From: Euclidia mi
Taxonomy: Eukaryota > Arthropoda > Insecta > Lepidoptera > Erebidae
Length of the DNA: 64,000 bases
Reading direction: 5' to 3'
Assembly: GCA_944739405.2 (NCBI GenBank)
Contig: OX123205.2
Location: forward strand, 38,894,475 to 38,958,474
The stretch's first letter is position 1. Each line of letters starts with the position of its first letter. Shown one piece after another: positions 51,441-62,668 of this stretch. The notes below the pieces were generated by a model. It was not told where the DNA came from. It saw only the letters and a list, made by a program, of their open reading frames with translations, and did not search any database. The position numbers were made by a program, and so were the translations under genes.

Positions 51441-53270
51441 TATAGTTACATTTAATAGAGTTTAATAGAGAACTTGTAAGAATACGAAAACTTTTACGAT
51501 TTTATTGCGAAAAGGATTTTTTGCTTGATTAACTACACCGAGAATCGAGATATTATTAGCAGAAATTCATTATTTATAATGTTGCTATGTGCAGTTTCTA
51601 TATTGTGCCAGTTCGCTAAATGAATTTAATAGACGAAACGATTCCATAAAGAAATGACAAAATTAATACAAGCAGAAAAGAAAATTCAGGCGTAACGTCA
51701 TCTATATTTCAATAATTATGGAATTCAAAAATTGACATGAATTCGAATTTTAACCTCAAAATTATTTAAAATACCTTCAAACAACGAAAGTCTACGAGTA
51801 CCTTCTTCAAAACTAGTACAACACACATACCGCGTCAATCCCCTACATGTTTAAGTACTAAAACGTATCTACACAGGCAATGTAAGCAACGCACTCTGTC
51901 ATCTAGTCAACGCGAACAATGTGTACCTATGAACATAGATGTTCCTCACAGGTAAGTAGGGTTGCCAGGCATTTGGATAAACGGTAAATTAGGGAACTAG
52001 AGCTGATGTATCACGATATAGGTAAATTAGGCCATGTAAGTTTTTTTTAAAGTAAAAGTAGTTACGAGTACCTCTTCGATGCATTAAGGGTAATATTTTT
52101 TTGTGTAAGACGCGTGGTAATGCGTAGAATTCTTGTAATTTAGAGAGAGTGTCTGATGTCAAATATCATCATTTTTTCAGATTATACTCGGATTTTTTGT
52201 TGACCTAGATGTCGAGCGGTCTTAGAGATACCTAGTACGTTGGCCAGTATCATCGATGTTTCAAATTACACTCCTCAAACTTAGCTACGCAAATAAGTGC
52301 CCAGTTGAACTGGCTGGAAAACTGGTTTTACAATTTCTCACCCAGCAACCCTATACGTAACGTAAGCCCTAGCAACCATAACACCGGCCACAATGCATTA
52401 AACACAATATTAATACGGCTTTCATACAGCGGTCAATATTTGGTCATTTTACGCTCTGTATAGCTTCGCTGTAATTATTTACTTTTATCGCAACGCGGTA
52501 GTACGCTTTTTGATCACCAATGACGTTTTAAACGTTTAATGTTACAACCGATACTATTTCACACTATTGGTTACACAGATGAAATTAGAATTTCCAAATC
52601 GTAATCACCAATCGGAGGCCGATACAGAATAGCGGTGTAGTATCGAGAAAAATGAATGAAAGTAGCCGCACCAATTGAAAAAAGAACTTCCGTTGAAGCT
52701 AAAACCGTTAAAACAAAAGAGTTATATATCGCCAATTAAAACACTGTCACTCACAAATAAAAAAAAAAGAAAAACTCAAAAAACGAACACGACCGTTCAA
52801 ATTCGAAAAATTTCAAACCATGGCTGTTCGAAATACGTTGTAAAAATGGCGTCGTCGTCGTGTCGGTTACAACGGTGGACTGCCTCAACTTACCGTACTT
52901 GCGTGTTTTGAAAACAAACGCACTTCGCGTGTTGTGACTAGTCTTAACCTACGCCAAATAAAACTAGACAGACAATGGCAGTTCAAATTCATTTGTAAAC
53001 TTTTGCCTGCGAATTTTGTATAAGGTTGTGCAATTGTAATATACACATACTTGCACGCATCTTTCTTATGTGTGTGTGGTATCTTCTGTGAACATCAACA
53101 TTGGGGATGTATAAACTGATCTCGTTGCTGCTGCGTTATCGTTGCTGAAGCTGTTCGAGTAAATTATAGAAGGCAAAAAGAAAGATGAAATACATATACC
53201 TTTTCATCTCTTTATCGTCGTATAGTCTCAAGAACTTTTTAAGTTTTTTTATAACATTTCATAAATTTAA
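51441..53270. other. Low-repeat AT-rich stretch
   Basis: The longest stretch upstream of Gmap without obvious mobile elements. A 78-codon frame at 52675-52911 is Lys-rich low complexity, and ATGGCGTCGTCGTCG at 52847 looks start-like, but no domain follows. It could include a promoter or missing 5' exons, which I cannot show. Confidence 0.35.
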
Positions 53271-53479
53271 TCTTAATATATAAAATCCTTGCGTTACTGA
53301 CTGACTGACAGACAAGCTACAGCCGAAACTATTGGGCGCAGGATGCTGAAATTTGGCATGTATGTTCCTTGGGGAGCGTAGGGGTGCACTAAGAAGAGAT
53401 TTCCCGAAATTCCCACGGGATCGGAAAAAACACGGGTAAATTGAAAAAAATTGCAGGCGTAGCTGCTGGCGTCCTCTAG
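53271..53479 (+). mobile_element. Repeat family F, full copy with TC and CTAG ends
   Basis: TCTTAATATATAAAATCCTT to GCTGCTGGCGTCCTCTAG, flanked on the 3' side by T. Helitron-like ends, 209 bp, non-coding. Confidence 0.65.
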
Positions 53480-53762
53480 TATAATATAAAAGTATGAAAC
53501 AGAACCAAAGAGACCCCATTGCATCAGAGACAGAGACCAAACTCCCGTTGGCTAAGGCTCCAGAGAGGAATCTACAAATTACGCGTGTGGTCTCCAACTG
53601 TCCAGAAATACTGCTCCTAGCATAGAGGACTTCAATACTTAGATTCCACATATTATGGCATTTTTGGGTAATAAATACGCGAAATGCAAATTACTCCAAG
53701 AAATACCTTTGCTGCCAGAAAAAAGGAAAATATTGCATTAGTTTCTTGATGAATGATATTGA
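53480..53762. other. Unclassified spacer
   Basis: Nothing recognised. Confidence 0.35.
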
Positions 53763-54000
53763 TATTCATCAGCCCTGTATAAATGATCCAATGCTGAGTA
53801 CGATCCTCTCCTAACTATAAGAAGGGTAAGGCCATAGTCCACCACGCTGGCCAAATGCGGGTTGACAGACTTAACATGTCTTTCAAGAACATTATGGAGA
53901 ACTATCAGACATGCAGGTATTCTCAGGATGTTTTCCTTTACACATCCTATGCGTAGCAGTCTGCCAGTATCCACCTCAAGGCTCATCCACTAGGCTATCC
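53763..54000 (-). mobile_element. SINE family D, degenerate copy
   Basis: GGCCATAGTCCACCACGCTG, GAACATTATGGAGAACT and ATGCAGGTATTCTCAGGATG match family D. The head is rearranged (partly missing B box). Confidence 0.7.
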
Positions 54001-54481
54001 TTACTTTTTATGATTACAATGCCTTTCGTAAATCGCCGGGAATCGTCAATCGAAGTATGAGGGTGTCATTAAATGAAGTATTTTTTTTTTACTTATGAAC
54101 TTATAAGGCGTGTTGTTTCTTAATTTGGACGTGTACTGAGGTACATAGTTAAAACTTTCAATTCCCTACCACTCCAGTAAATAATGCCTATATAAGAATA
54201 CATTAAAGCTAGATATACCGCACCCATTTTCCACGTGGTTTTAACTTTTAACGTTCGCACGAGGCATCGAAGTGGTACTCCTTCCGGGAAACACTGATAG
54301 CACAGCGACTGAGTCACGCCCGTTAGTTCTAGAAAACTACTCAACTATGACTATCGTTATGTCGCGTACCTACATGGTAAGTTGTGAATAATTCCTTATT
54401 AGATAGAGGCGTTTCCCCTAGCTAGAAAAAGTCAAATACTTGGCAACATGCTTGTGTAAACTTAATGTAAGCGCGGTAATT
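54001..54481. other. Unclassified
   Basis: A 74-codon minus-strand frame (54344-54120) has no recognisable domain. Confidence 0.35.
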
Positions 54482-54730
54482 CTCCGTGTGGTGACGGATT
54501 AAGGATACGGAATGTACCTTAATCCGTCACTTTACCTTTACCATATCATCTCATGGGTGTTGTAAGAGCCGACGGAGGGAGCATATTATGCAGAGAACAG
54601 CACTGTAAGAGAAGGAAAACTTGATACAAACCCTATACCCGTTAGGCCAGAGTGGTAGGTATAATAGGCCAATTCCTCCTTTCAAAGGAGAGGCCTAGTC
54701 CAGCAGTGGATTGTTAAAGGCTGATGATGA
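54482..54730 (+). mobile_element. Family B repeat
   Basis: CCGTGTGGTGACGGATTAAG at the start, CAGCAGTGGATTGTTAAAGG and a GATGATGAATG tail at the end. An internal ACCTTAATCCGTCACTTTAC block inserts an inverted copy of its own start near 54516-54535. Confidence 0.8.
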
Positions 54731-54773
54731 ATGAATGAACGACTCACGATATTTTCGATTATTTAGTTTTTTA

Positions 54774-55075
54774 CTAGTTTTGCCCGCGGCTTCCCGTGGA
54801 TTTCGTTATCGGGGCAAACGCCATTATAGCCTGTGTTTTTATAAATAAGCTATATTACAGCAAACTGTTGTCAAAATCCTTTTTTGTATGAAAGAATTTG
54901 TGCAAAAACTACTGAACGGAGTTTTTGCCTGAACTCTTTCATACAAAAACTGCTTAACGATGAAAATATCGATCTAGGTATCCTCGAAAATATTAGATTT
55001 TGACGACCCTTTGCAGTATTAGTATAGCTTATAAATAAACTAGCATAGCACATAGACTTTTATCGCCTTAACCGC
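54774..55075 (-). mobile_element. Helitron-like fragment
   Basis: ACTAGTTTTGCCCGCGGCTT on the plus strand is an inverted GC-hairpin plus CTAG 3' terminus. The body contains two partly inverted GAGTTTTTGC/TACTGAACGGAG blocks. The 5' end is not defined. Confidence 0.5.
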
Positions 55076-55855
55076 CACGAAGACACAGGCAACTAGTACA
55101 TGAAAAAATGTCTAAAAAACATTTTTAGACGTAATCACGTCTTTCATTAGCCGACCCATTGTCGCCACGGGCGGAACCGCGCGCCAGAACTAGTATCTAG
55201 TTATATAATCAAATCCTAGTACCTCAGATACCTGTGCATAGACAAACGGCACATCGGCAATCGAGTAGAATCAATTTCACATGACCGTGCGTCCTTCGCG
55301 GGCGCAATCACAGGAACGAGTCGCGTGCGCGGACGACCTTAACAACACTGAACAAGCAACTAACAACACTGTTCATAACCAAACAAAGCTCAAAATCCTA
55401 TGACAGACAAGCTAAGTTTGAAAAACTAGCTGTCAATCAATATACAACTTTATTTACAGCAGATTAAAGTTGATGTTTATGTGGTGAGTGAATATGTGAC
55501 AGCTGTAAGTGATTTTGAGTTTTGTGTAATTGACGGTAGTGTTGATTTTCGCTTGCAAAGATGCATGAATGGTGTTATGTAATAAAGCTGTGCATGTAAC
55601 ACATTTTTTACTTAAATCGCTTGTAATAGAGGTTATTGTTGGACGGAAATAGACAGGGAAAATTGTTAATGCAGTCTCCATTCAAGATGTTCTAAGTGAG
55701 AAGAATCATTTCTATTAAACATTGTTAGATACAGGCTCCGGTTTATCTTTTTGTATGAATACCTACTAAGGTGTGCAGTACTGTACCTAATTACCCATTT
55801 ATACACCATAACACACTAACACAAAAATGGATCCTAAAATCGGCTATCAAACCAG
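55076..55855. other. Unclassified DNA
   Basis: Moderate GC near 55150-55340, no protein-like frame, no terminal repeats. Confidence 0.4.
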
Positions 55856-55859
55856 ATCG

Positions 55860-56115
55860 GGCAATGTCCCGTGCCTCGGAGAGCACGTTAAGCCGTCGGT
55901 ACCGGTTGTCATGAAGATCATTGACAATCGTTACATCGTGTCAGTACCTTCTAAAATAAACTGACACTAGTCAAAACCATGAATATCGCTATCCCTTCGG
56001 GTTGCGGAGGTCAGACAGGCAGTCGCTCTGTGGAAAAGCTAATATTCAGCCAAATCCGGTTAACTAGTAAGCGGACCCCAGATTGAAACTGGGATAACGC
56101 TAAGAGAATGATGAT
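55860..56115 (+). mobile_element. SINE family C, headless copy
   Basis: CCCGTGCCTCGGAGAGCACG to GGGATAACGCTAAGAGAATG and GATGATG. It lacks the tRNA-like head. Confidence 0.8.
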
Positions 56116-56134
56116 GAAACCAGATTGGGAAAAA

Positions 56135-56400
56135 AACTAACTTTTGCCACAGAGTGATTAACGTCTGATCTTCGCAATCCAAGGGGATAAAGATATTCCA
56201 TAGCTCAGACTAGTGTCAGTATATTCATGGTACTAACTGCCCAGAACAACTGACAAAGATCTTCATGACTGCCGGGACCAATGATATTACAAGAAAGAGG
56301 TAGATACGTTACCTACGTAGAGAACAACTGACAAAGATCTTCATGACTGCCGGGACCAATGATATTACAAGAAAGAGGTAGATACGTTACCTACGTAGTA
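56135..56400 (-). mobile_element. SINE family C fragment with 78-bp tandem duplication
   Basis: Divergent minus-strand copy, head-on to the previous one. 56243-56320 and 56321-56398 are two identical 78-bp copies (AGAACAACTGACAAAGATCT to ACGTTACCTACGTAG). Confidence 0.8.
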
Positions 56401-56487
56401 ATTAATCCGTAGAAACGGTACACTAACGCACACATCGATAACTTCATATTTTATTTTCGGTTGACAAGATGTGTCAGTTGCACACTT

Positions 56488-56725
56488 TCATCATCATCAT
56501 CAGCCTTCAACAGTCCACTGCTGGACTAGGCCTCTCCTTTGAAAGGAGGAATTGGCCTACTTACCACGCTGGCCAGACGGGTTGGTAAAGGGTTTGTATC
56601 AAGTTTACCTTCTCTTACAGTGCTGTTCTCTGCATAATATGCTCCCTCTGTTGGCTCTTACGACACCCATGCGATGATATGGGGTGGTGACATTCCGTAT
56701 TCTTAATCCGTCACCTCACGGAGTT
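56488..56725 (-). mobile_element. Family B repeat, full length
   Basis: CATCATCATCATCAGCCTTC at the tail end to TCCGTCACCTCACGGA at the head. Confidence 0.8.
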
Positions 56726-57373
56726 GCACACTTTAGTACTTGTATATATTATGTGGTTGCACTTTGACGCCGGCTCGCGACTTCACACACACGTATGTCA
56801 GACACACATACGTGTGTGTCACATAACATATCTACTTCTTTTTACTTTTGTAACACGAGCAAGTCACAAGTAATTTTTAAAAAGAAAATCATCATACCCT
56901 CATCAAATATTAAGACATAGATGGAAGATAATTTTGATTTAAACTCTAAGACAAAGGTTATAAAATCGCATTTTCCTTCGAGAATAAAATTTATGTCTGT
57001 TTGTCTGAGCGTCCAATGTCACCGTTTGATTGAGTGTCCGTTCGCAGAAGGTTGTGGGAAACGTTATTGTGATCCATTCATGTCTTGTGAACTGCCTGAA
57101 CGACCTCCAGTATCGTCCAAAGCTTGGTACCAACTCGAATATAATTATCAAAAATTACTGCTTTTTGGGTCGCGTGTCATAGTTTCTGAACAAATTCTGT
57201 GCCGCATAGCAGCAAGTTTCTGTCGGGAAAGACTCAACGAAATTCAACATGAATGGCGGACGTACTGTTTGACGTAACGCTCTCTGATTGGTGTTCACTG
57301 TCACAAGAATAAATACATTACTTTTAGTTTTAGAATCCTAAAAATAACATTAATTTTACCTTTTTATAATAAA
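56726..57373. other. DNA with an unrecognised 118-codon frame
   Basis: The plus-strand frame 56921-57277 includes CPFAEGCGKRYCDPFMSCEL and ICRIAASFCRER-like text, Cys-rich but without a family I recognise. It ends just before an AT-rich spacer. It has no obvious splice partners and may be chance or repeat-derived. Confidence 0.3.
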
Positions 57374-57590
57374 GTAGAGGACGCCAGCAGCTACGCCTGC
57401 ATTTTTTTTAAATTTACCCGTTTTGGCCGATCCCGTGGGAATTTCGGGAAATCCCTTCTTAGTGCACCCCTACAGTCCCCAAGGAACATACATGCCAAAT
57501 TTCAGCTTCCTGCGCCCAATAGTTTCGGCTGTAGCGTGTCTGTCAGTCAGTCAGTAACGCAAGGATTTTATATATTAAGATAATAAACTT
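57374..57590 (-). mobile_element. Repeat family F, copy 3
   Basis: GAGGACGCCAGCAGCTACGC to AAGGATTTTATATATTAAGA, with CTAG changed to GTAG at its 3' terminus. Very similar to 43588-43794. Confidence 0.65.
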
Positions 57591-57685
57591 TATTGACAGC
57601 TTCAAATCATAATAAATCTATAGATATATGTACTACAATCAAACCAATTTATTCTTAGTGGACACAAGCATAGGCTTAATAGTAA

Positions 57686-57905
57686 CAAGCTGACACTAGT
57701 CTAAATTATGGAATATCGCTATCGCGTTGGGTTGCGGCGGTCAGCCTGCCTGACCGCCGCAACCGGGCACTTTACCAGACTCCGTGCTGCTACGGAGAAT
57801 TTCCTAACGGAAAAACTTAAATAACACCTTGCCCGACCCGGGAATCGAACCCGAGACCTCCCAATCCCACGCGCACCTTTATGCCACGAGACCAACGAGG
57901 CAGTC
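57686..57905. mobile_element. SINE junction: family C fragment joined to family A (second head)
   Basis: 57686-57744 is family C (plus): CTGACACTAGTCTAAATTAT, ATCGCTATCGCGTTGGGTTG. From 57757 to 57905 is family A (minus) with the second tRNA-like head. Between them lies a perfect 14-bp inverted repeat (57731-57744 and 57750-57763). Confidence 0.7.
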
Positions 57906-58091
57906 ACAAAACTCACTATGAAAAATTGATCATACAACTATGTTTATCCGCCTAAAATCTCCCTTTCCACACAAATATGAACCATGAACACAAGTACGAA
58001 ACTACAATTCTTACTATTCTGATAATAGTTTAAAGTAGAAATATTAAACGGTAGTTTTTGTACATTAGTGGTAATAGCAAGTCGTTTTATG
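57906..58091. other. Unclassified spacer
   Basis: Nothing recognised. Confidence 0.35.
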
Positions 58092-58457
58092 TTAAGAGCG
58101 TTTACACCTTACGGCTTTTCATACAAACTTTCAAGTCCTTATTTTTCATAATGAATGAACCGATTTTAATGAAACTTCATACACATAAGCAGGATACATA
58201 GGTCTAAAAAGTTAGTTAAAAATATTTTCGAAATAATGTGTAACAGCTAAATTAGGCCGATTTTAAATTTTCCATAGAAACAGATATTTCCAATTATCTT
58301 TTTCTAAATAAGATATTTCGAAAATATTTTTAACTAACTTTTTAGACCTATGTTTCCTGCTTATGTGTATGAAGTTTTATTAAAATCGGTTCATTCATTT
58401 CGAAAAATAAGGACTTGAAATTTTGTATGAAAAGCCGTAAGGTGTAAACGCTCTTAA
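58092..58457. mobile_element. Palindromic MITE, about 160-bp arms
   Basis: TTAA at both edges (58092-58095, 58454-58457), then inverted arms GAGCGTTTACACCTTACGGC, ...GAACCGATTTTAATGAAA and TTAGTTAAAAATATTTTCGA. TTAA could be a piggyBac-type target or simply a palindromic end. Non-coding. Confidence 0.65.
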
Positions 58458-58723
58458 TATTGCTACAAGGTTATATGCTTACGTATTATGTCTTTGAATG
58501 GAAACGGAGAGTACATAGGTACTATTTATATGAATGTGTTTAAGTATAGTTGTAACTCTGAGAACTTGTAGGTTTTGAAGCAGTATTGCATGAATCAGTC
58601 AGTCAGCACTCAGCACAAGACTGTCAAGTGTTACTATGCCGAAATGTCGGGATAGATAGTAGGTATTTCACTTTTACTTTTTTATAGTTAAGCGAATAAG
58701 AACCGCCTTATGCATATTAGGAC
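58458..58723. other. Unclassified spacer
   Basis: Nothing recognised. Confidence 0.35.
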
Positions 58724-59209
58724 CTGTGGCCGAATTTTCGTATTTTTATATGACATCTATAAAGAGGAAAAATTTGTATTTTTGTTTGTTTGTTTGTAAT
58801 GGATAAACTCAAAAACTACTTGACCGATTTTAAAAATTCTTTCACCATTAGAAAGCTACATTATCTGCAAATAACATAGGCTATATTTTGTTGTAGAAAA
58901 TATAGGGGTCCGTAAGATATTTGGGTTTTGCGGGTACGCGAAGTAGTTCCCTCAGAACGCGGGTGAAACCGCGGGAAACAGCTAGTTGATATTATATTTT
59001 GAATGGACTCAAAAGCTGTATTCTGAAAACCTAATGACATTATCGTATAATTTGAAATAAACAGTTCGTCGTTGACACATATTTTGACACTTGTTCCAAT
59101 TTATGATCACGTTTCGATTTCATTCAATTACAGAATACGATTTTTGTGACGTAAGTATGACACTGATATTATATCGAAACTGTATTTATTTAGGAGAATT
59201 GGGCCCCTG
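58724..59209. mobile_element. MITE family N, copy 2, holding a Helitron-like insertion
   Basis: Left end CCTGTGGCCGAATTTTCG and right end AGAATTGGGCCCCTG match copy 1 at 7442-7688. The unit is cut between TATATGACA and TTGATATTATATTTTG by the element at 58756-58985. Copy 1 is uninterrupted at this point. Confidence 0.8.
58756..58985 (+). mobile_element. Helitron-like element with exactly defined ends
   Basis: Starts TCTATAAAGAGGAAAA and ends with the hairpin GCGGGTGAAACCGCG followed by GGAAACAGCTAG. It lies between A (58755) and T (58986) of the host MITE, and the empty site at 7442-7688 reads ...GACATTGATATT... with no duplication. TC...CTAG, 3' hairpin and insertion into AT are the Helitron signature. 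Non-coding, 230 bp. Confidence 0.88.
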
Positions 59210-59387
59210 ATTTTTGATGGATTGCGCTTGAAGATTTGAAATGTACCTATGCCTAGGATGACTAAGTGTACGGATTTTACAGAAATTTAAGAGGTCGCCT
59301 CTCCACAAACGTTCGCTACTTCCAATTCACAAAAAATGCTTGTACCGAAGATAATAGATTTTTAAATTCCAATGTTCTTTTATTTAT

Positions 59388-59476
59388 AGACTCACGCCTG
59401 TATCCCCGAAGGGGTAGGCAGCGGTGTAATATTACACCCACATTTCGCCATTAATTTTTAGGTTCCACGTAATTTC
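59388..59476 (-). mobile_element. SINE family A, 3' fragment
   Basis: AGACTCACGCCTGTATCCCC to TTAGGTTCCACGTAAT. Confidence 0.75.
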
Positions 59477-60055
59477 AATGCACCTACAGTGTGATTTGTT
59501 TCGGTTGGGAAGAAATAGTTTGCTGCCTTTACGACAGATACTTGTTAGGAAATCATCTTATATATTAATAAAGGAGTTTTTTGTTGATCTCAGCATGCAG
59601 AAAACATTGCAAAGGAAAGTTGAAGCCAATTTCATTGCTGCTTAGGTCGCAACAAAATCGGTACGGAATTTTAAAAGGGTTGTATTTAACTGTTAGTCAA
59701 AAATACTAATTTTCCACCAAAAATACTAATTGCACCACTAAGCTAAGTTGACGCAGGGTCACAAGAGAACCTAACATAACAGAAAACTTAATAAAGTTTT
59801 CTGAGTGGATAAGTTTCCCGAGCGGACGAAACTTTTCATATCAAATGATATTTTGTAAAAAGATCATCATATTTGTTGTACAAATAGTATTTTAGTGTGC
59901 AAGTCAGTATTTTAGTGAAATAATAGTTTTTTTGCGTAACTCACTTTAGTGTGTTACATAACATTTTTGATACGCTGTTAAAACAATCCCATTTTAAAAT
60001 ACACACGAATTACTTTCATAATTAACTTTTGGTACATCGTGTTATGTTTTTGATG
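59477..60055. other. AT-rich DNA, nothing recognised
   Basis: No gene or repeat assigned. Confidence 0.4.
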
Positions 60056-60160
60056 ATATCATCATCCCTCTGCCATAGACCACTGCTGGATATAGACTCC
60101 TTCAATGGTTTACTACTGAGCCCGATATTCGGCTTCTCGTGTCCAGCCAATTTGGAAGTG
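60056..60160 (-). mobile_element. RTE-like LINE 3' end fragment
   Basis: GATGATATCATCATCCCTCT, CATAGACCACTGCTGGATAT is a diverged relative of the LINE 3' end at 48880-48910. Confidence 0.5.
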
Positions 60161-60520
60161 AGTCTGCTGGCCTTCCTCGAAGAGCTGGGGTGGCTCGAGT
60201 GACAAGACCATTCCTACCCGCACGCAAAATACACGCCAGGACGTGGAGTTGCGGAAACAGCCCGTGCTACCAAGTACCAAGTAACATTTGCAAGTTCTTT
60301 AAAAGCAGGTATATTAAAACCCGTCAATTTAATTCTAATTTTAGCTGCATCTGTGTCCACAGCAAGGTGACAGCCCGCATGATGCGCCGCCATGACCGAG
60401 TTGGAACGATTTCGCGCCATTACAACCGCGCCACGCTTCCACGCGGACGGCAACTAACATGGCGGGATGTGACATAAGTTGGAATTGATGGACTTAGTCC
60501 TTGTCGACTAAGATAGGAAG
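60161..60520. other. Unclassified, moderate GC
   Basis: Frames on both strands overlap here but show no domain. It may be part of an unknown repeat. Confidence 0.35.
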
Positions 60521-60526
60521 TGAAGT

Positions 60527-60562
60527 ATAATAATAATAATAATATAATAATAATATAATAGA
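60527..60562. repeat. ATA microsatellite
   Basis: Run of AATAATAATA units. Confidence 0.8.
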
Positions 60563-61064
60563 GTAAAGTTATATAGAATTTTATGACGTAAGTTCAAATT
60601 GATGAAGAAATAAATGATATACTTACCTAGTCTTTGTGTACTTAGATAGAGGATTTTCAATGGGACAAATTATCTAATACCTAACAGTAAAAAATATATG
60701 ATTATTGGAAACCGTTCTACAGGCAAGGTGTGAGAAGAGTTAATAATTTTTAAATGATCAATATATCTTACAAATATTGAACTGACTAGCTTAGTTTGAA
60801 GTCCAAAAGTCATACTCATATTCTAATTTAAACATAAGTATCTTTAAAGAGAAGAAACAATCATTCACACGATAGGAGCCGCAGTATCAGCCCGTACTCG
60901 CTTCAAAACCAAAGCTTTAAAAGTAGCCACAAACATATTGTTGTGTAAAACAAATCAAACAACGTTAACCACAAACAACAATGTACCTAACCGCTGAACT
61001 TGTGACGACATACTACACAATGGTTGTCACTATCAACAACATATATTGTTATGTACTTAGAATA
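60563..61064. other. AT-rich DNA, nothing recognised
   Basis: No gene or repeat assigned. Confidence 0.4.
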
Positions 61065-61443
61065 TACAGGTGTCACAAGACCCATCACCAAGCCGAAGTC
61101 TACTCGTTTTGGACATCATGTCAAGTCATACTAAGCAAAAATAATACCTGGGAAACGCCTTTTTTTTAAGTTTTCAACTTTCTTAAACCGCAATTAAAAG
61201 CGCGTGCGTGCAATGCTCGGAATACCTACTTATCCAGGGTCGTAGAGCATCTAAAGAACACATTGGCGGGGTAAATGCATCGATTTTGTACCTAATTAGA
61301 AAAATTCCATACTAACTTTGAGCCTCAATATCTCCTGAACCAGTAATTTTCCAGGTATGGTGCCGAAGTAAAAAATATTCGTAGCGATCGGTACCTACAA
61401 CATGGGATTTCAGTTTTCGTTATGGGTCTTTTTACACCCTGTA
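61065..61443 (+). mobile_element. MITE family K, copy 2, 379 bp
   Basis: Ends TACAGGTGTCACAAGACCC and (inverted) TACAGGGTGTAAAAAGACCC. The other copy (47786-48153) is in inverse orientation. Non-coding. Confidence 0.75.
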
Positions 61444-61685
61444 TTTAGAAGCGAAAGAATATATTTAGAAGCGAAAGGAGAGAAATATTTAAGCCATAGA
61501 ATCATGGAGCCTTAAATTTAAAAATATTTATGCCATTGAATGCCTGTTCATGGAGCCTTGAAGTCGAGTTTCATTATTTTCACCGTTGACTTGGACTTAC
61601 TCCGGAAGCAAGCATTCAACTTAAATAGTAGATTGTTGCTTACTCTCTGTATGCCAAAATCTACCTAATTATTTGCAAACCAATT
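61444..61685. other. Unclassified spacer
   Basis: Nothing recognised. Confidence 0.35.
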
Positions 61686-62028
61686 AACTAAACACTACCA
61701 GCCTGGTGTCCGCTTACTACACTAACCAGGTTTGCCTGCATACTAGCTTTTCCACAGAGCGACGGACATCTGCCTCCGCAACCTAAAGGGATGGCGATAT
61801 TCCATGGCTTAGAATTATGTAAATTTTTCGCAGTTCCCACAAAGGCTGTCAAATATGTTCATGATAGCCGGGACCCAAGGCTTAATATGCCCTCTGATGC
61901 AAAAACTATTTAATACGATTATAAGTTTTTAAAGCCGGCACAGATATTGCAAAGCGCAGCAAGAAGTCAGTGGTGCGCACCGTGAATTTGAACCTAATAA
62001 CCCCCTGGCATGGCAGTCCGTCGGTATA
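61686..62028 (-). mobile_element. SINE family C, diverged
   Basis: Tail side CCTGGTGTCCGCTTACTACA; body CTTTTCCACAGAGCGACGG, AAAGGGATGGCGATATTCCA; head side GTGGTGCGCACCGTG and TGGCATGGCAGTCCGTCGGT. Confidence 0.7.
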
Positions 62029-62042
62029 TGAATTTAAACTTT

Positions 62043-62336
62043 TGTGTTCACTTATGGTTTGGGCACGTAGAGAGGATGGATGACGAAAGACTGACCAAGC
62101 AGATATATAAGGCAAGTGTGAAGGGGACAGGACGAAGCGGAAGAACTAGGCGGACGTTCTCTGACCAGATTGGAGGCATCCTAAAAACAGGACAGGTTAG
62201 AAGTACCCTGAACAGAAGAGAATGGATGAGGGATGTGAGTGGATGAAGCAAGAGAGATATGTCAGGATCGTTGCAAATGGCGTTCCATAGTCTCTGCCTA
62301 CCCCTCCGGGCAACAGGCGTGAGTCTATGTATGTAA
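62043..62336 (+). mobile_element. LINE 3' fragment with TATG tail
   Basis: Translates WFGHVERMDDERLTKQIYKA, then RRTFSDQIGGILKTGQVRST and NRREWMRDVS, then breaks. Tail CCTACCCCTCCGGGCAACAG, GCGTGAGTCTATGTATG. Same family as 48308, 49376 and 12779. Confidence 0.75.
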
Positions 62337-62565
62337 GTGTTTACTAATATTGTTGCGAAATTGTCCTTCTGGAGTTTTATTTCCCACTTACATAAAAGCC
62401 CTAAGAAAGTCTAAAACTGTTAATAAGTTAAGAATATTTTTGTATCAAATACTTAACTCATGTATGTATTAGATTTGTATAATAAAATCAATAAATTATT
62501 ATTAATTATTATTATTATTTACTATGTTTCTCAAAATCTCTAAATATCAAATACTCGACACAAAG
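62337..62565. other. AT-rich spacer with ATT microsatellite
   Basis: A TTATTATTAATTATTATTAT run near 62495-62520. No gene. Confidence 0.5.
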
Positions 62566-62668
62566 GGGGTGAGAGGCCATGCGCTCTCTAGAATCGCCCT
62601 TTAGAAATTTGACACAAATTCCTAAGAAGGGGCGAATCTTGAGGGGCGTATGGGCTCTCACCTACAAA
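62566..62668. repeat. Imperfect 50-bp inverted repeat
   Basis: GGTGAGAG(G/C)CCAT and (A/G)GAATCGCCC on the left reappear inverted on the right (GGGCGAATCTTGAGGGGCG, GGGCTCTCACC). It looks like a very short MITE. Confidence 0.6.

Noticed and set aside
60139..60477. 112-codon plus-strand frame
   Set aside because: Starts inside a LINE 3' fragment, no recognisable domain, and a similar-length frame exists on the opposite strand.
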